Source: Aporrectodea caliginosa
Lineage: Eukaryota; Annelida; Clitellata; Crassiclitellata; Lumbricidae
Reading direction: 5' to 3'
Assembly: GCA_020284085.1 (NCBI GenBank)
Contig: JACEVL010000155.1
Span: 1,341,001-1,405,000, forward strand
Length of the DNA: 64,000 nucleotides
This document shows, piece after piece, positions 1 to 8,048 of this stretch. The notes under the pieces are model-generated. The model ran no database searches, was not told where the DNA came from, and saw nothing but the letters and a program-made list of their open reading frames with translations. Position numbers and translations under genes: made by a program. Every line of letters starts with the position of its first letter. Positions within the stretch are counted from its first letter, which is position 1.

Positions 1-59
1 TAAGTAGGATAATTGAAAGTTTCCAATGGTCTCTTTCAAACCATTTCCTTTAGGAAAAG

Positions 60-1185
60 ATGAATCTGCAGTTGCTAATTGATTTGTTTATAGGTTCTCT
101 GGTGATGTTTGAGTTCAATATTAGATGCATTGATTTCAAGCACAACATAATTTGTTTACTTGTTACCCCAGTGAAATTAATTAACTCTGCTCACGCTCTG
201 TACTGTCGGTCATTTCCCTCTAATTATGGTATAGAAATCCACCTCTATGCCGATGATACCCAACTCTTTGTACATCTGCGATAAATTGAGGTTGCAGACG
301 ATGCAAAAAGACTTCGTGCCTGCATATATGACATTATGCTATGAAATGTATCTATGCGACTCAAACGTAACCATGACAAATTGGAGCTCATCTGGCTTTA
401 TCGTTCCTCTAAGCTCCCGCAGTGTCCTCTCACTCTACTTCCTTCTCTCTATACTCTCTCCATCATCTTCTGTTCGGGATCCTGGAGTCCTTCTTAACTC
501 CACACTTTCCCTAAAACTTCAAATTACTGCCATTCCTCGGGCGTGCTTTTAATCGTAATCGTAATCGAAAACTTCAAATTTCTAAAGCGCCACTCGAAAG
601 CCAGAGACGTGGAGAGTGTTGGATATGGTTCGGTTGGAGAACCTGAGATGAGTAGTGACATGCAGACTTGGATCGTCTAAGAAGAATTCAACAGCTTCGC
701 TCTACTCTGGATTCAGTATCGCTTACAGCTCCTTATTCTGGCGCGACTTTATCACTACAGCTCTATTTTCTACGGTATCCCTGAATATACACTGCTTCCT
801 TTAGCCAGGATAATGAATCGAGACTGTCCATATCACGCAAGCTCTTAGTTCTCTACACTGGCTTCCTGTTTGTAAGCATATCCGCTTCAAGGTGGCACTC
901 CTCATTTGCAGAGCACGTGCAGGTCATCTGTCATCATACTTATCTTACATGATCAAACCCTGAAACTCTCTTAAAGGCCCCCTCCTCCCTTCGATCTCCT
1001 GGAAAGTATGTTGTTGCTGGTACACGTCTCGTCTTTGTCCGGCGTTCATTCACAGTTGCTGATTCTTTCCTCTGGAATGCTCTACCTCCTCATTTTCGCA
1101 ACCCTCCTAGTGAGACTGTCTTTCGCCGCTGTAAACTGAAAGGTTACCTCCTCCAGTCTACTTATAGTTCTTAATGGTTGCCCCG
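60..1185 (+). pseudogene. Decayed CR1/L2-like LINE: RT and C-terminal remnants
   Basis: Broken pieces of a non-LTR retrotransposon pol are readable in several frames. Near 235-283 the frame reads an RT active-site block (HLYADDTQLF). It is followed in another frame (about 296-420) by an RT thumb-like stretch with conserved RL..CI.DI and DKLELI pattern. From about 860 to 1175 the typical C-terminal tail appears (HIRFKVALLICRA, then FTVADSFLWNALPPHFRN and a KLKGYLLQ ending). Stops and frame changes separate the blocks, so this is a dead copy. It is interrupted near 548-660 by an inverted fragment of another LINE family. The exact clade is inferred from motif style only. Confidence 0.8.
548..662 (-). 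mobile_element. 3'-end fragment of a GATTAC-tailed LINE, inverted
   Basis: The stretch starts with TCGTAATCGTAATCG, then 'aaacttcaaatttctaaagc' and 'cactcgaaagccagagacgt'. It continues with 'ggttcggttggagaacctga'. The same words occur in the same order in the larger minus-strand LINE copy at 25975-26640, but with about 300 bases removed between them. This is therefore an internally deleted 3' fragment whose tail is (GATTAC)n on the minus strand. Confidence 0.7.
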
Positions 1186-1344
1186 CTTCAATGTGCACCT
1201 CTGAGCTTCGTATTATCAAATCACAGTAGTACTTTATTGCATTGTCCTACTTTACTTAAATTGTGTTACATTTAAAAAGGAAATAAATTCATGCTGAAGG
1301 TCTTTCTTTAAATTTTAATATTAGACTTTTATCTATACGAAGAC

Positions 1345-1767
1345 TGTCACCAACTCTTTTCTTTCTTAGTTGTGACCTACCTCAAGAACTTTCCTTATCT
1401 CTACATATAAATTGCTCAACGTCTTCTAACTGTTTAAGAATTAAATTGACACAGTTCTTTGAATGTTTCTTTCTTTCTTCAAACACAGTTTAATAACAAC
1501 AAACTCAACTCTTGCCTTAAAACAACTGTACTACACTGTATAGTTCAAATTCACTGTCATCAGCAGTTTCTAAGTTTGGCGCGCTAACTGCACGTGTAAA
1601 ACAATCTACCGTCAGCCAATGTTTAGGCTACTTTAGGCCAAGCGCCCACGAGCCGACAGCGCAACTAAGGCCTAAGACTAAAACGCTTAACAATCGATAC
1701 ACATTATATATATATATCAACCTAAAGAACACCTGTGCTCATTATATATGCAAAACATTTGTTCACA
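1345..1767 (-). repeat. 3' LTR of the Gmr1-like element
   Basis: Direct repeat of 7621-8043 with a constant offset of 6276 bases and no mismatch seen. It begins TGTCACCAAC and ends TTGTTCACA on the plus strand. It contains a TA-rich stretch (about 1705-1718) that could serve as a TATA-like core on the minus strand. Confidence 0.95.
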
Positions 1768-1790
1768 TTACCTCCTTCCCTTTCTTTGGA
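1768..1790 (-). other. Polypurine tract (plus-strand primer)
   Basis: On the minus strand this reads AAAGAAAGGGAAGGAGGTAA and ends directly at the first base of the 3' LTR. That is the expected position and composition for the RNase H-resistant primer of plus-strand DNA synthesis. Confidence 0.85.
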
Positions 1791-1882
1791 TTGAGCAAAT
1801 TAAACTTAAAAATTTGCAAAATCATCATGTACTAAATTATGCAATAAACTTAATACTATACAAAACAGTAAAATAAACAATC

Positions 1883-3238
1883 TTATAATCTAGATAAACA
1901 ATCTGCTACAACATTTAATCGTCCTTTCGTATAATTAACTTCTACATCAAAAGTTTGCAGTGCTAAAGCCCAACGCACCAATTTAGCAGACTTAGACATA
2001 GATTCAGTCAGATAAGTTAAAGGATTGTGATCGGTAAAGATGTGAACTTTAGATCCAATGATTATCTCTTTTAACTTATTTAGAGCCCAAACAATAGCAT
2101 AGGCTTCTTTCTCTACAGTTGCCCATCTCTTCTGGGTGTCAGTCAGCTTCTGACTTATAAATGACACAGGGCGCTCTATTCCCTTATCATCCATCTGCGT
2201 TAGCACAGCTCCTACTGCAAAATCACTACTATCGCAGTACAAATTAAAAGGTTTTCCAACATCAAAAACATATAAAACAACTTTAGAGCGTACAGCATCT
2301 TTAAGTAAATTAAATGCCTGTTGATGTCTATCAGTCCAATCAATCTTATCTGGAACATGTTTGCTTGTCAAATCAGATAGAGGCTTCGCAATCTGTGCAA
2401 AATCTTTGATAAACTGTCTATAGTAACCAAAAAATCCCAGCAATTGCTTAACTTGTTTCTTCGTTTCTGGGGTTTTCAAATTAATTAAACTTTCAATTCT
2501 ATCTGGATTCATTTGAATCGTTCCAGAACCAACCACATGACCGATGAACTTTACCTCACTCTTACCAAAGATACATTTCTTTAAGTTCAGAGTAATGTTA
2601 TGCAGTCTCATTTGCATTAAATATGCATCTAAATGCTGTAAATGAATCTTCCAGTCATCTGAATGCACAGCAATGTCATCTACATAGGGCTCAGCAAATT
2701 CATTTATAGGCTGTAAAACCATGTTAATTGCTTTAACAAATGTTCTTCCTGAGTTGATCATTCCGAAAGGAACACGAGTAAACTCGTACAGTCCATTGTG
2801 AGTAACAAAAGCAGTTTTCCATTGATCAGTTTGCTTAACAGGACAAGTCCAGTAAGCACTTCGACAGTCAAAAATCGAGATCACATTTGATTTTCCAACT
2901 TTGTGCAAAACATCTTTCACAATCGGCATCGGATATTTACAATCCACAGTGAACGAGTTAATGTATCTGTAGTCGCAGGCAAGTCTCAGAGAACCGTCTT
3001 TCTTTTTAACAATTACCAACGGACTTGCCATTCTGCTCGAAGATGGTTTTATAATGTTGGCTTGAAGCATTTCTTTAATTTGTCGTTCCACTTCTGCTCG
3101 ATAGATGAGTGGAATTCGGTAAGCCATAAACTCTTTTTCACGAAATTCCGGTTTCAGTTCAATTTCATGTTCAACCAATGTACATAATCCAGGCTTTTCA
3201 GAAAATCGATCAGAATATTTGTTCAGTACTTCCAGCAA
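1883..3238 (-). CDS. Retrotransposon RT and RNase H (451 codons)
   Basis: The frame encodes a Ty3/gypsy-type reverse transcriptase and RNase H. RT motifs include LRLACDYRYIN (about 85-95), D124 in SIFDCRSAYW and the catalytic YVDD at 185-188. The gypsy-typical FGFFGYYRQFI-like block lies near 268-277. RNase H acidic residues are D336, E378 and D403, the last in TDHNPL, and the C-terminus ends ADCLSRL. The first codon after the upstream TAA is TTG, so no conventional start exists. The frame ends 116 bases before the 3' LTR. The copy is intact from here to the stop. Confidence 0.92.
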   Translation of the reverse strand: MLEVLNKYSDRFSEKPGLCTLVEHEIELKPEFREKEFMAYRIPLIYRAEVERQIKEMLQANIIKPSSSRMASPLVIVKKKDGSLRLACDYRYINSFTVDCKYPMPIVKDVLHKVGKSNVISIFDCRSAYWTCPVKQTDQWKTAFVTHNGLYEFTRVPFGMINSGRTFVKAINMVLQPINEFAEPYVDDIAVHSDDWKIHLQHLDAYLMQMRLHNITLNLKKCIFGKSEVKFIGHVVGSGTIQMNPDRIESLINLKTPETKKQVKQLLGFFGYYRQFIKDFAQIAKPLSDLTSKHVPDKIDWTDRHQQAFNLLKDAVRSKVVLYVFDVGKPFNLYCDSSDFAVGAVLTQMDDKGIERPVSFISQKLTDTQKRWATVEKEAYAIVWALNKLKEIIIGSKVHIFTDHNPLTYLTESMSKSAKLVRWALALQTFDVEVNYTKGRLNVVADCLSRL

Positions 3239-3451
3239 TTATTGTTTTTGTTGAGTCAATGTCAAATGGCTAATCTGTTCAGGATCAAGATTCAGTGAGT
3301 TCTTTTCATCTTGCCAGTCATTCTTTGTCAGCAGTTCAACAACTGAACCAAAGTCTTCATCTTCTTCGACGATTAGCCCACAACTCATTGCTCTTGTAAT
3401 GTACTTTCTGATTTTATTTGCGTGAATTATCTTTCGACAATCGTCACCCAA
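3239..3451 (-). CDS. Linker reading frame between integrase and RT
   Basis: This 70-residue open stretch is in the same frame as the downstream RT and lies -1 relative to ORF1, overlapping its last 25 bases. It has no ATG at its beginning (TGA then TTG), so it is not an independent gene. Its start (RKIIHANKIRKY) resembles the segment that normally continues an integrase C-terminus. Its end runs into the usual N-terminal lead of a gypsy-type RT but is cut by TAA at 3239-3241. It is probably the Pol linker, reached by recoding or cut off by mutation. Confidence 0.7.
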   Translation of the reverse strand: MGDDCRKIIHANKIRKYITRAMSCGLIVEEDEDFGSVVELLTKNDWQDEKNSLNLDPEQISHLTLTQQKQ

Positions 3452-6400
3452 TCAATCAAATAAGAGTACTTTGACCTTCGTTGTATGACAGTACATGGAC
3501 CATGCCATCGTGAAATCAGTTTATTTGTTGACGTCGGATACAACACAATAACTTTTTCACCCGGTTCAAATTCTTTATGTTTCGCTCTTTTGTTGTATTG
3601 ATTCGTATACTGTAATTGCTTCTCTCGTGAATATGATTCTGCAAACAGTAATGCTTTTTCCATATTTGCTTTCATGTCTTTCAAGTACTTTTCTGGTTGG
3701 ATTCCAATATGAGGTGGTAAATTAATTTCTCTTGTCCAACTTTCTTTTAGAATTGCCAGTGGTCCACGCGGAATCTTTCCATACACCAACATATAAGGAG
3801 CAATTCCAGTAGTTGCATTCGGTACTTCTCGTAATGCCCACACTGTAAACGGAATTACTTTGTGCCATTGCCTTGGATTGTCAACAATTACATGATGGAT
3901 CATTTTCTTGAATGTTTGGTTCCATCGTTCTACTAATCCAGCTGCCTCTGGATGACCTGGCGTGTCAAATCTTGGACTACACCCCATTAAATTCAGAAAT
4001 TCTCTTGTCAGACTCGCAGTAAAATTTGTTCCTTGGTCACTTGTGATCACTGAAGGTACACCAACGTTCATAAACAACTCCATCAAAGCATCACATACAG
4101 CTTTTGCAGTTAATGATTTCAACAGAAACACTGTAGGCCATCTGGTGCAAGAATCGACAATACATAAACAGTACTTGTGACCTGCAGCAGATGCTGGCTC
4201 GATTGGTCCTACACAATCCACCGTAATTCTTCTAAACGCCACATCTTCTCTTGGAATTGGAGTGATAGGAACCCTGTCCATCACCAAACTTCTTGCCTTT
4301 AATTGACATTTCTCACATGATTTGCAAAATTTCACTATATCTCTTCTCATCTTTGGCCACGTAAAAGACAACTTTATTCGTTCTCTAGTTTTCTCTTCTC
4401 CAAGATGTCCTCCAAATACTGATTCGTGAGCCAACTCCATCACTTTCATTCGTCGCTCTTTTGGTAACACCAATTGATATATCGTTTGCTCTAATATTCG
4501 ATATCTCTTGTACAGTAAGCCATTTACCACGCAGAATTCAGATTCTTTATCTGGCGCTAAATTCCACCATGCTTTCAATGATTCATCTTGTCTCTGCTGT
4601 TCTTCGAATTTCTTTGCGTCTGCAATCTGCATCTGTTGTTCTTCATCTTTCTCATTTTCTTGAAACAAATCTGCTATCGCCACATCACATTCATTATCCT
4701 CTTTCGTTTCATTTAGATTACCATTCTTGCATGCAGCCATCTCTTGTTCACTCATCTCTGCTGTTATACCGTCTTGCATTAAACTTTGTTGATCATCACT
4801 TTCGTTTTCCTCTTCGCTTGAACTTTCAGTTTCACTTTCCTCTTCGACTTCTATCACTTTCTTTCGCTGACTCTGCAATCTCGTCGTTACATTCGCTTGC
4901 ACATCTCCTTGTATCATTTTCACTTGTGGCACGGCTTTAAGTTCTGCAATGATTTCTGGATGCAACAAGAATCTTTCTGTGCTTCCCATTTTTGCAATAC
5001 TAGCACACATCAACGTCACATAAGGTGTAAGTGAACATTTGACTTTATGCGGAATTACCTCTTCTTCCACATCGTTACAACACAGCCTTACATCAACTTT
5101 CACTAACTTTGCAGGAATGGCATCTCCTGCCACGCATTGTAAGTTCACTTTTCCAATCTGCTCCACCTTCATGCCTTCCAGTAATTCTTCACTAATCACC
5201 GGAACCTCTGCTCCAGAATCAATAAGTGCTTTTACTTTTATTGGTTCTTTTCCTGCTGTTCCACGAATTTCTACCTCGACGTACTGCAATAACACTTTCT
5301 TTAATGTTGTACTTTCATCTTTTCCAGCCATTTCTTTCTGCATTCCATTGTGCAATAGAATTTCTTTCTGAATATCAGGTGAAAGGTGACATTTCATCAC
5401 TGACTTTACTTCAGTTTCTTCAGAATAATGAGACCGATGTTCTGTGGCTTGACTTTCTGAATCACCAACCACTTGAATTCGATTCACCCTCGAATTTTCT
5501 TGTTTTGCACCATAATTTGAGGTTGTAACAGGAACTGGACAGAATTTCATTAAATGCCTGTCTGATCCGCAGTTGTGACAACGTTTCACCACTGCACCTC
5601 GTTGTTCGATGCTTTCTTTTCTCTTATATGGAGTAAACGATGCATTGCCTTCTCTTGCGACAAACCTTGGTGGTGATTTGTTATATACCGGACGTTGTCT
5701 GGCCATCATCGATTCTCTATTCTCGTGAACAACCGGAGAATTTGGTTTCACTTCTGCACCTCTGAACTGATTTCCTGTTTCTTGATTGCTCTTCCAATGA
5801 AAACCAAAATTTGGAGTGAACTGTTGATTTCTTTTGCCATTAGGAACAAAACCAAAACTTGTCTTATTCGGAATTGCCAAACCAATTCTATTATTCACAT
5901 GAATGTCCGCTAGGTCTGCCACAACACTAGCTTCGTAACAATCAGTTCCTTCCTTCGACAACACAAACTGTAGTGGACCTGGTGGTAGTGATTCTTTCAA
6001 CTTATCCGCCACTAACAAATCAAACAGTTTCTCAAAATTCTTATCCACTTTGCGACTTTTCACATAATAGTTCAACAAGTTCTTCAGCCTTGCTGTAAAC
6101 ATTGTATATGTTTCTTCAGCTGTCTTCTTCGCATCAATAAACTTCGATCTGTACTCTCTCGGTGTCAACTTGAATTCTTTTAACAAGTGCTGTTTCACGA
6201 TCTCATAATCGTCTAAATCAGCGAATGACAATCTGTTTAGAACAGTTCTAGCTTTCGGAGTCATCAATGGCAATAGTAACTTCACCCAGAATTGTTCTTG
6301 CACGTTGAAACTACGAAACGCATTCTCAACCGTTTCGAAATATAATGGCACCTCCATCATATCGTTTGGCATTTTAGGTAACACGTGTTTCATGGCATCA

Positions 6401-7338
6401 CCAATTTTCTTTATTTTCGAAACCATCGTTTCACTTTCTTCCTGTTTCCTTTTCTCTTCTTCTCGTTCTTCTTTCCTTCTTTGTTCTTGTGCTTCTCTAT
6501 TTTGCTTCTCCTCTTTGAGTTGTGCTTCTTTTAATGCTATTTTTGTTTTTTCCAACTTTAAACGTTCTTGTCTTTCCTCTTCCGCCTTCTCCATGCTTTC
6601 TTTCTGTAATTTCAGTTCTTCTTGTCTAACCTGTTCTGCTCGCTCCAACTCTGAAATTCGCACTTTTTCCTTTTCTTCTTCACGTAGTCTCTTCTCTTCA
6701 ATCTGTTGCTGACGTATCTCTTCGTCACTTTTCCGCGCCTTTTCAAATTCAATCATCTGCTCTAATCTTCTCCTTTCAGCATCTTCTCTATCTTTTCTCA
6801 ATTGCTCTAATTGAATTTCAAATTGCTGTCTTTGCAATTCTTCTTTCTCTCTCTGAAGACGTAATTCTTCCTGTCTTACATTTTCTGCTTTCTCTTCCTT
6901 TTCTCTCTGAAGACGTTCTGCCTTCTCTTCCTTTTCTCTCTGAAGACGTAATTCTTCCTGTCGCATTTCTTTCTCCTCTTGTCTCACACGCTCTGCTTCT
7001 TCTCTTCGTTTCTCCTCTCTTTCTTTATCTTCTTGTCTTCGTTTCTCCTCTCTTTCTTTCTCTTCTTGTCTTGTCATCATCATCCATTGCATCATCGTCT
7101 CCATAGACATAGGCCCAGGCGGTTTCTCAGTAACCTTTTCCACAGCACCGCCGACAGCACCTTCTTCTTCCTCTGCTTCTTCTTTAAGCCAGACTTCAGC
7201 TAACGCTTCTAGCATGTCTTCACGTGACATATCTTCCAGTTTCTCTTCTTCAAAACCAGCCTTTAACAAGCGCTGTTTTAATCTTTCAGAAGACATCTTC
7301 TTCAGTTCTGCTTGTTTCTTGACACTTAATTTCTCCAT
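3427..7338 (-). CDS. Retrotransposon ORF1: Gag, protease, integrase (1303 aa)
   Basis: One open frame encodes Gag and the first half of Pol. Residues 15-50 resemble a SAP-like helix pair. Residues about 82-305 are a charged Glu/Arg/Lys/Gln coiled coil with repeated blocks, and 305-480 form a helical capsid-like region. A CCHC zinc knuckle is C587-C590-H595-C600. The retropepsin signature is D707-S-G-A. An acidic Ser/Glu linker spans about 828-900. Integrase follows: zinc-binding H971, H978, C1008, C1011, then catalytic D1041, D1101 and E1137 (35 residues between the last two, as in the D,D-35-E family). A GPY/F-like tail lies near W1278-H-G-P. The ATG at 7338 has A at -3 and G at +4. The frame stops at 3427-3429, before any RT. 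Confidence 0.9.
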   Translation of the reverse strand: MEKLSVKKQAELKKMSSERLKQRLLKAGFEEEKLEDMSREDMLEALAEVWLKEEAEEEEGAVGGAVEKVTEKPPGPMSMETMMQWMMMTRQEEKEREEKRRQEDKEREEKRREEAERVRQEEKEMRQEELRLQREKEEKAERLQREKEEKAENVRQEELRLQREKEELQRQQFEIQLEQLRKDREDAERRRLEQMIEFEKARKSDEEIRQQQIEEKRLREEEKEKVRISELERAEQVRQEELKLQKESMEKAEEERQERLKLEKTKIALKEAQLKEEKQNREAQEQRRKEEREEEKRKQEESETMVSKIKKIGDAMKHVLPKMPNDMMEVPLYFETVENAFRSFNVQEQFWVKLLLPLMTPKARTVLNRLSFADLDDYEIVKQHLLKEFKLTPREYRSKFIDAKKTAEETYTMFTARLKNLLNYYVKSRKVDKNFEKLFDLLVADKLKESLPPGPLQFVLSKEGTDCYEASVVADLADIHVNNRIGLAIPNKTSFGFVPNGKRNQQFTPNFGFHWKSNQETGNQFRGAEVKPNSPVVHENRESMMARQRPVYNKSPPRFVAREGNASFTPYKRKESIEQRGAVVKRCHNCGSDRHLMKFCPVPVTTSNYGAKQENSRVNRIQVVGDSESQATEHRSHYSEETEVKSVMKCHLSPDIQKEILLHNGMQKEMAGKDESTTLKKVLLQYVEVEIRGTAGKEPIKVKALIDSGAEVPVISEELLEGMKVEQIGKVNLQCVAGDAIPAKLVKVDVRLCCNDVEEEVIPHKVKCSLTPYVTLMCASIAKMGSTERFLLHPEIIAELKAVPQVKMIQGDVQANVTTRLQSQRKKVIEVEEESETESSSEEENESDDQQSLMQDGITAEMSEQEMAACKNGNLNETKEDNECDVAIADLFQENEKDEEQQMQIADAKKFEEQQRQDESLKAWWNLAPDKESEFCVVNGLLYKRYRILEQTIYQLVLPKERRMKVMELAHESVFGGHLGEEKTRERIKLSFTWPKMRRDIVKFCKSCEKCQLKARSLVMDRVPITPIPREDVAFRRITVDCVGPIEPASAAGHKYCLCIVDSCTRWPTVFLLKSLTAKAVCDALMELFMNVGVPSVITSDQGTNFTASLTREFLNLMGCSPRFDTPGHPEAAGLVERWNQTFKKMIHHVIVDNPRQWHKVIPFTVWALREVPNATTGIAPYMLVYGKIPRGPLAILKESWTREINLPPHIGIQPEKYLKDMKANMEKALLFAESYSREKQLQYTNQYNKRAKHKEFEPGEKVIVLYPTSTNKLISRWHGPCTVIQRRSKYSYLIDWVTIVER

Positions 7339-7506
7339 CTTACTTCTTTACTTGTGTGATTTCCTTTCTGGAAAACACGAGTTTTCTTTTGTGTTTGAAG
7401 TATTGGGGATTGTTCTTTGTTTGATAACAACAAACGTTTATACCTTTGTCGTTGAGGCTTTCGTTGTCGTAGATTTACCAATGATTCAAATGCGTATTCA
7501 CCAGTC

Positions 7507-7616
7507 GACGTTGTTTCGAATCCCAGACGTTGTTTCGAATCTCCGACGTTGTTTCGAATCCCAGACGTTGTTTTGAATCCCAGACGTTGTTTCGAATCCT
7601 ACCGCTGCTGCCACCA
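7507..7616 (-). other. Primer-binding site plus five 19-bp T-arm-like repeats
   Basis: Four bases inside the 5' LTR the minus strand reads TGGTGGCAGC, complementary to the CCA end and acceptor stem expected of a Leu-type tRNA (3' end ...GCTGCCACCA). The match resumes after a 3-base AGC insertion and runs into GGATTCGAA, which would pair with a T-arm. The plus-strand motif GACGTTGTTTCGAATCCCA then recurs as five head-to-tail 19-bp units (7507, 7526, 7545, 7564, 7583), the last running into the primer site. The tRNA identity is recalled from conserved metazoan tRNA-Leu ends and was not searched. Confidence 0.75.
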
Positions 7617-7620
7617 AATA

Positions 7621-8043
7621 TGTCACCAACTCTTTTCTTTCTTAGTTGTGACCTACCTCAAGAACTTTCCTTATCTCTACATATAAATTGCTCAACGTCT
7701 TCTAACTGTTTAAGAATTAAATTGACACAGTTCTTTGAATGTTTCTTTCTTTCTTCAAACACAGTTTAATAACAACAAACTCAACTCTTGCCTTAAAACA
7801 ACTGTACTACACTGTATAGTTCAAATTCACTGTCATCAGCAGTTTCTAAGTTTGGCGCGCTAACTGCACGTGTAAAACAATCTACCGTCAGCCAATGTTT
7901 AGGCTACTTTAGGCCAAGCGCCCACGAGCCGACAGCGCAACTAAGGCCTAAGACTAAAACGCTTAACAATCGATACACATTATATATATATATCAACCTA
8001 AAGAACACCTGTGCTCATTATATATGCAAAACATTTGTTCACA
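7621..8043 (-). repeat. 5' LTR of the Gmr1-like element
   Basis: Partner of the 1345-1767 repeat, and on the minus strand the promoter-side LTR. The TA-rich run near 7981-7994 and 'tatatgcaaa' near 8021-8030 are candidate core-promoter sequences, but no start site can be fixed from sequence alone. The flank 8044-8048 is AAGAC, identical to 1340-1344. Confidence 0.95.
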
Positions 8044-8048
8044 AAGAC

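Larger units (their letters stand above)
1345..8043 (-). mobile_element. Complete Gmr1-like LTR retrotransposon (Ty3/gypsy enzymes, INT before RT)
   Basis: A 6.7-kb element lies on the minus strand. Its 423-bp LTRs (1345-1767 and 7621-8043) begin TG, end CA and show no difference when compared base by base by eye. The 5-bp duplication AAGAC flanks it at 1340-1344 and 8044-8048. A primer-binding site lies 4 bases inside the 5' LTR and a polypurine tract abuts the 3' LTR. Coding content in transcription order is coiled-coil Gag with a CCHC knuckle, retropepsin, integrase, then RT and RNase H in a second frame. Integrase upstream of RT is the Ty1/copia order, yet the RT (YVDD), RNase H and GPY/F-type integrase tail are Ty3/gypsy-like. 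That combination is the hallmark of the Gmr1-like group. No envelope or chromodomain is seen. Confidence 0.93.
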
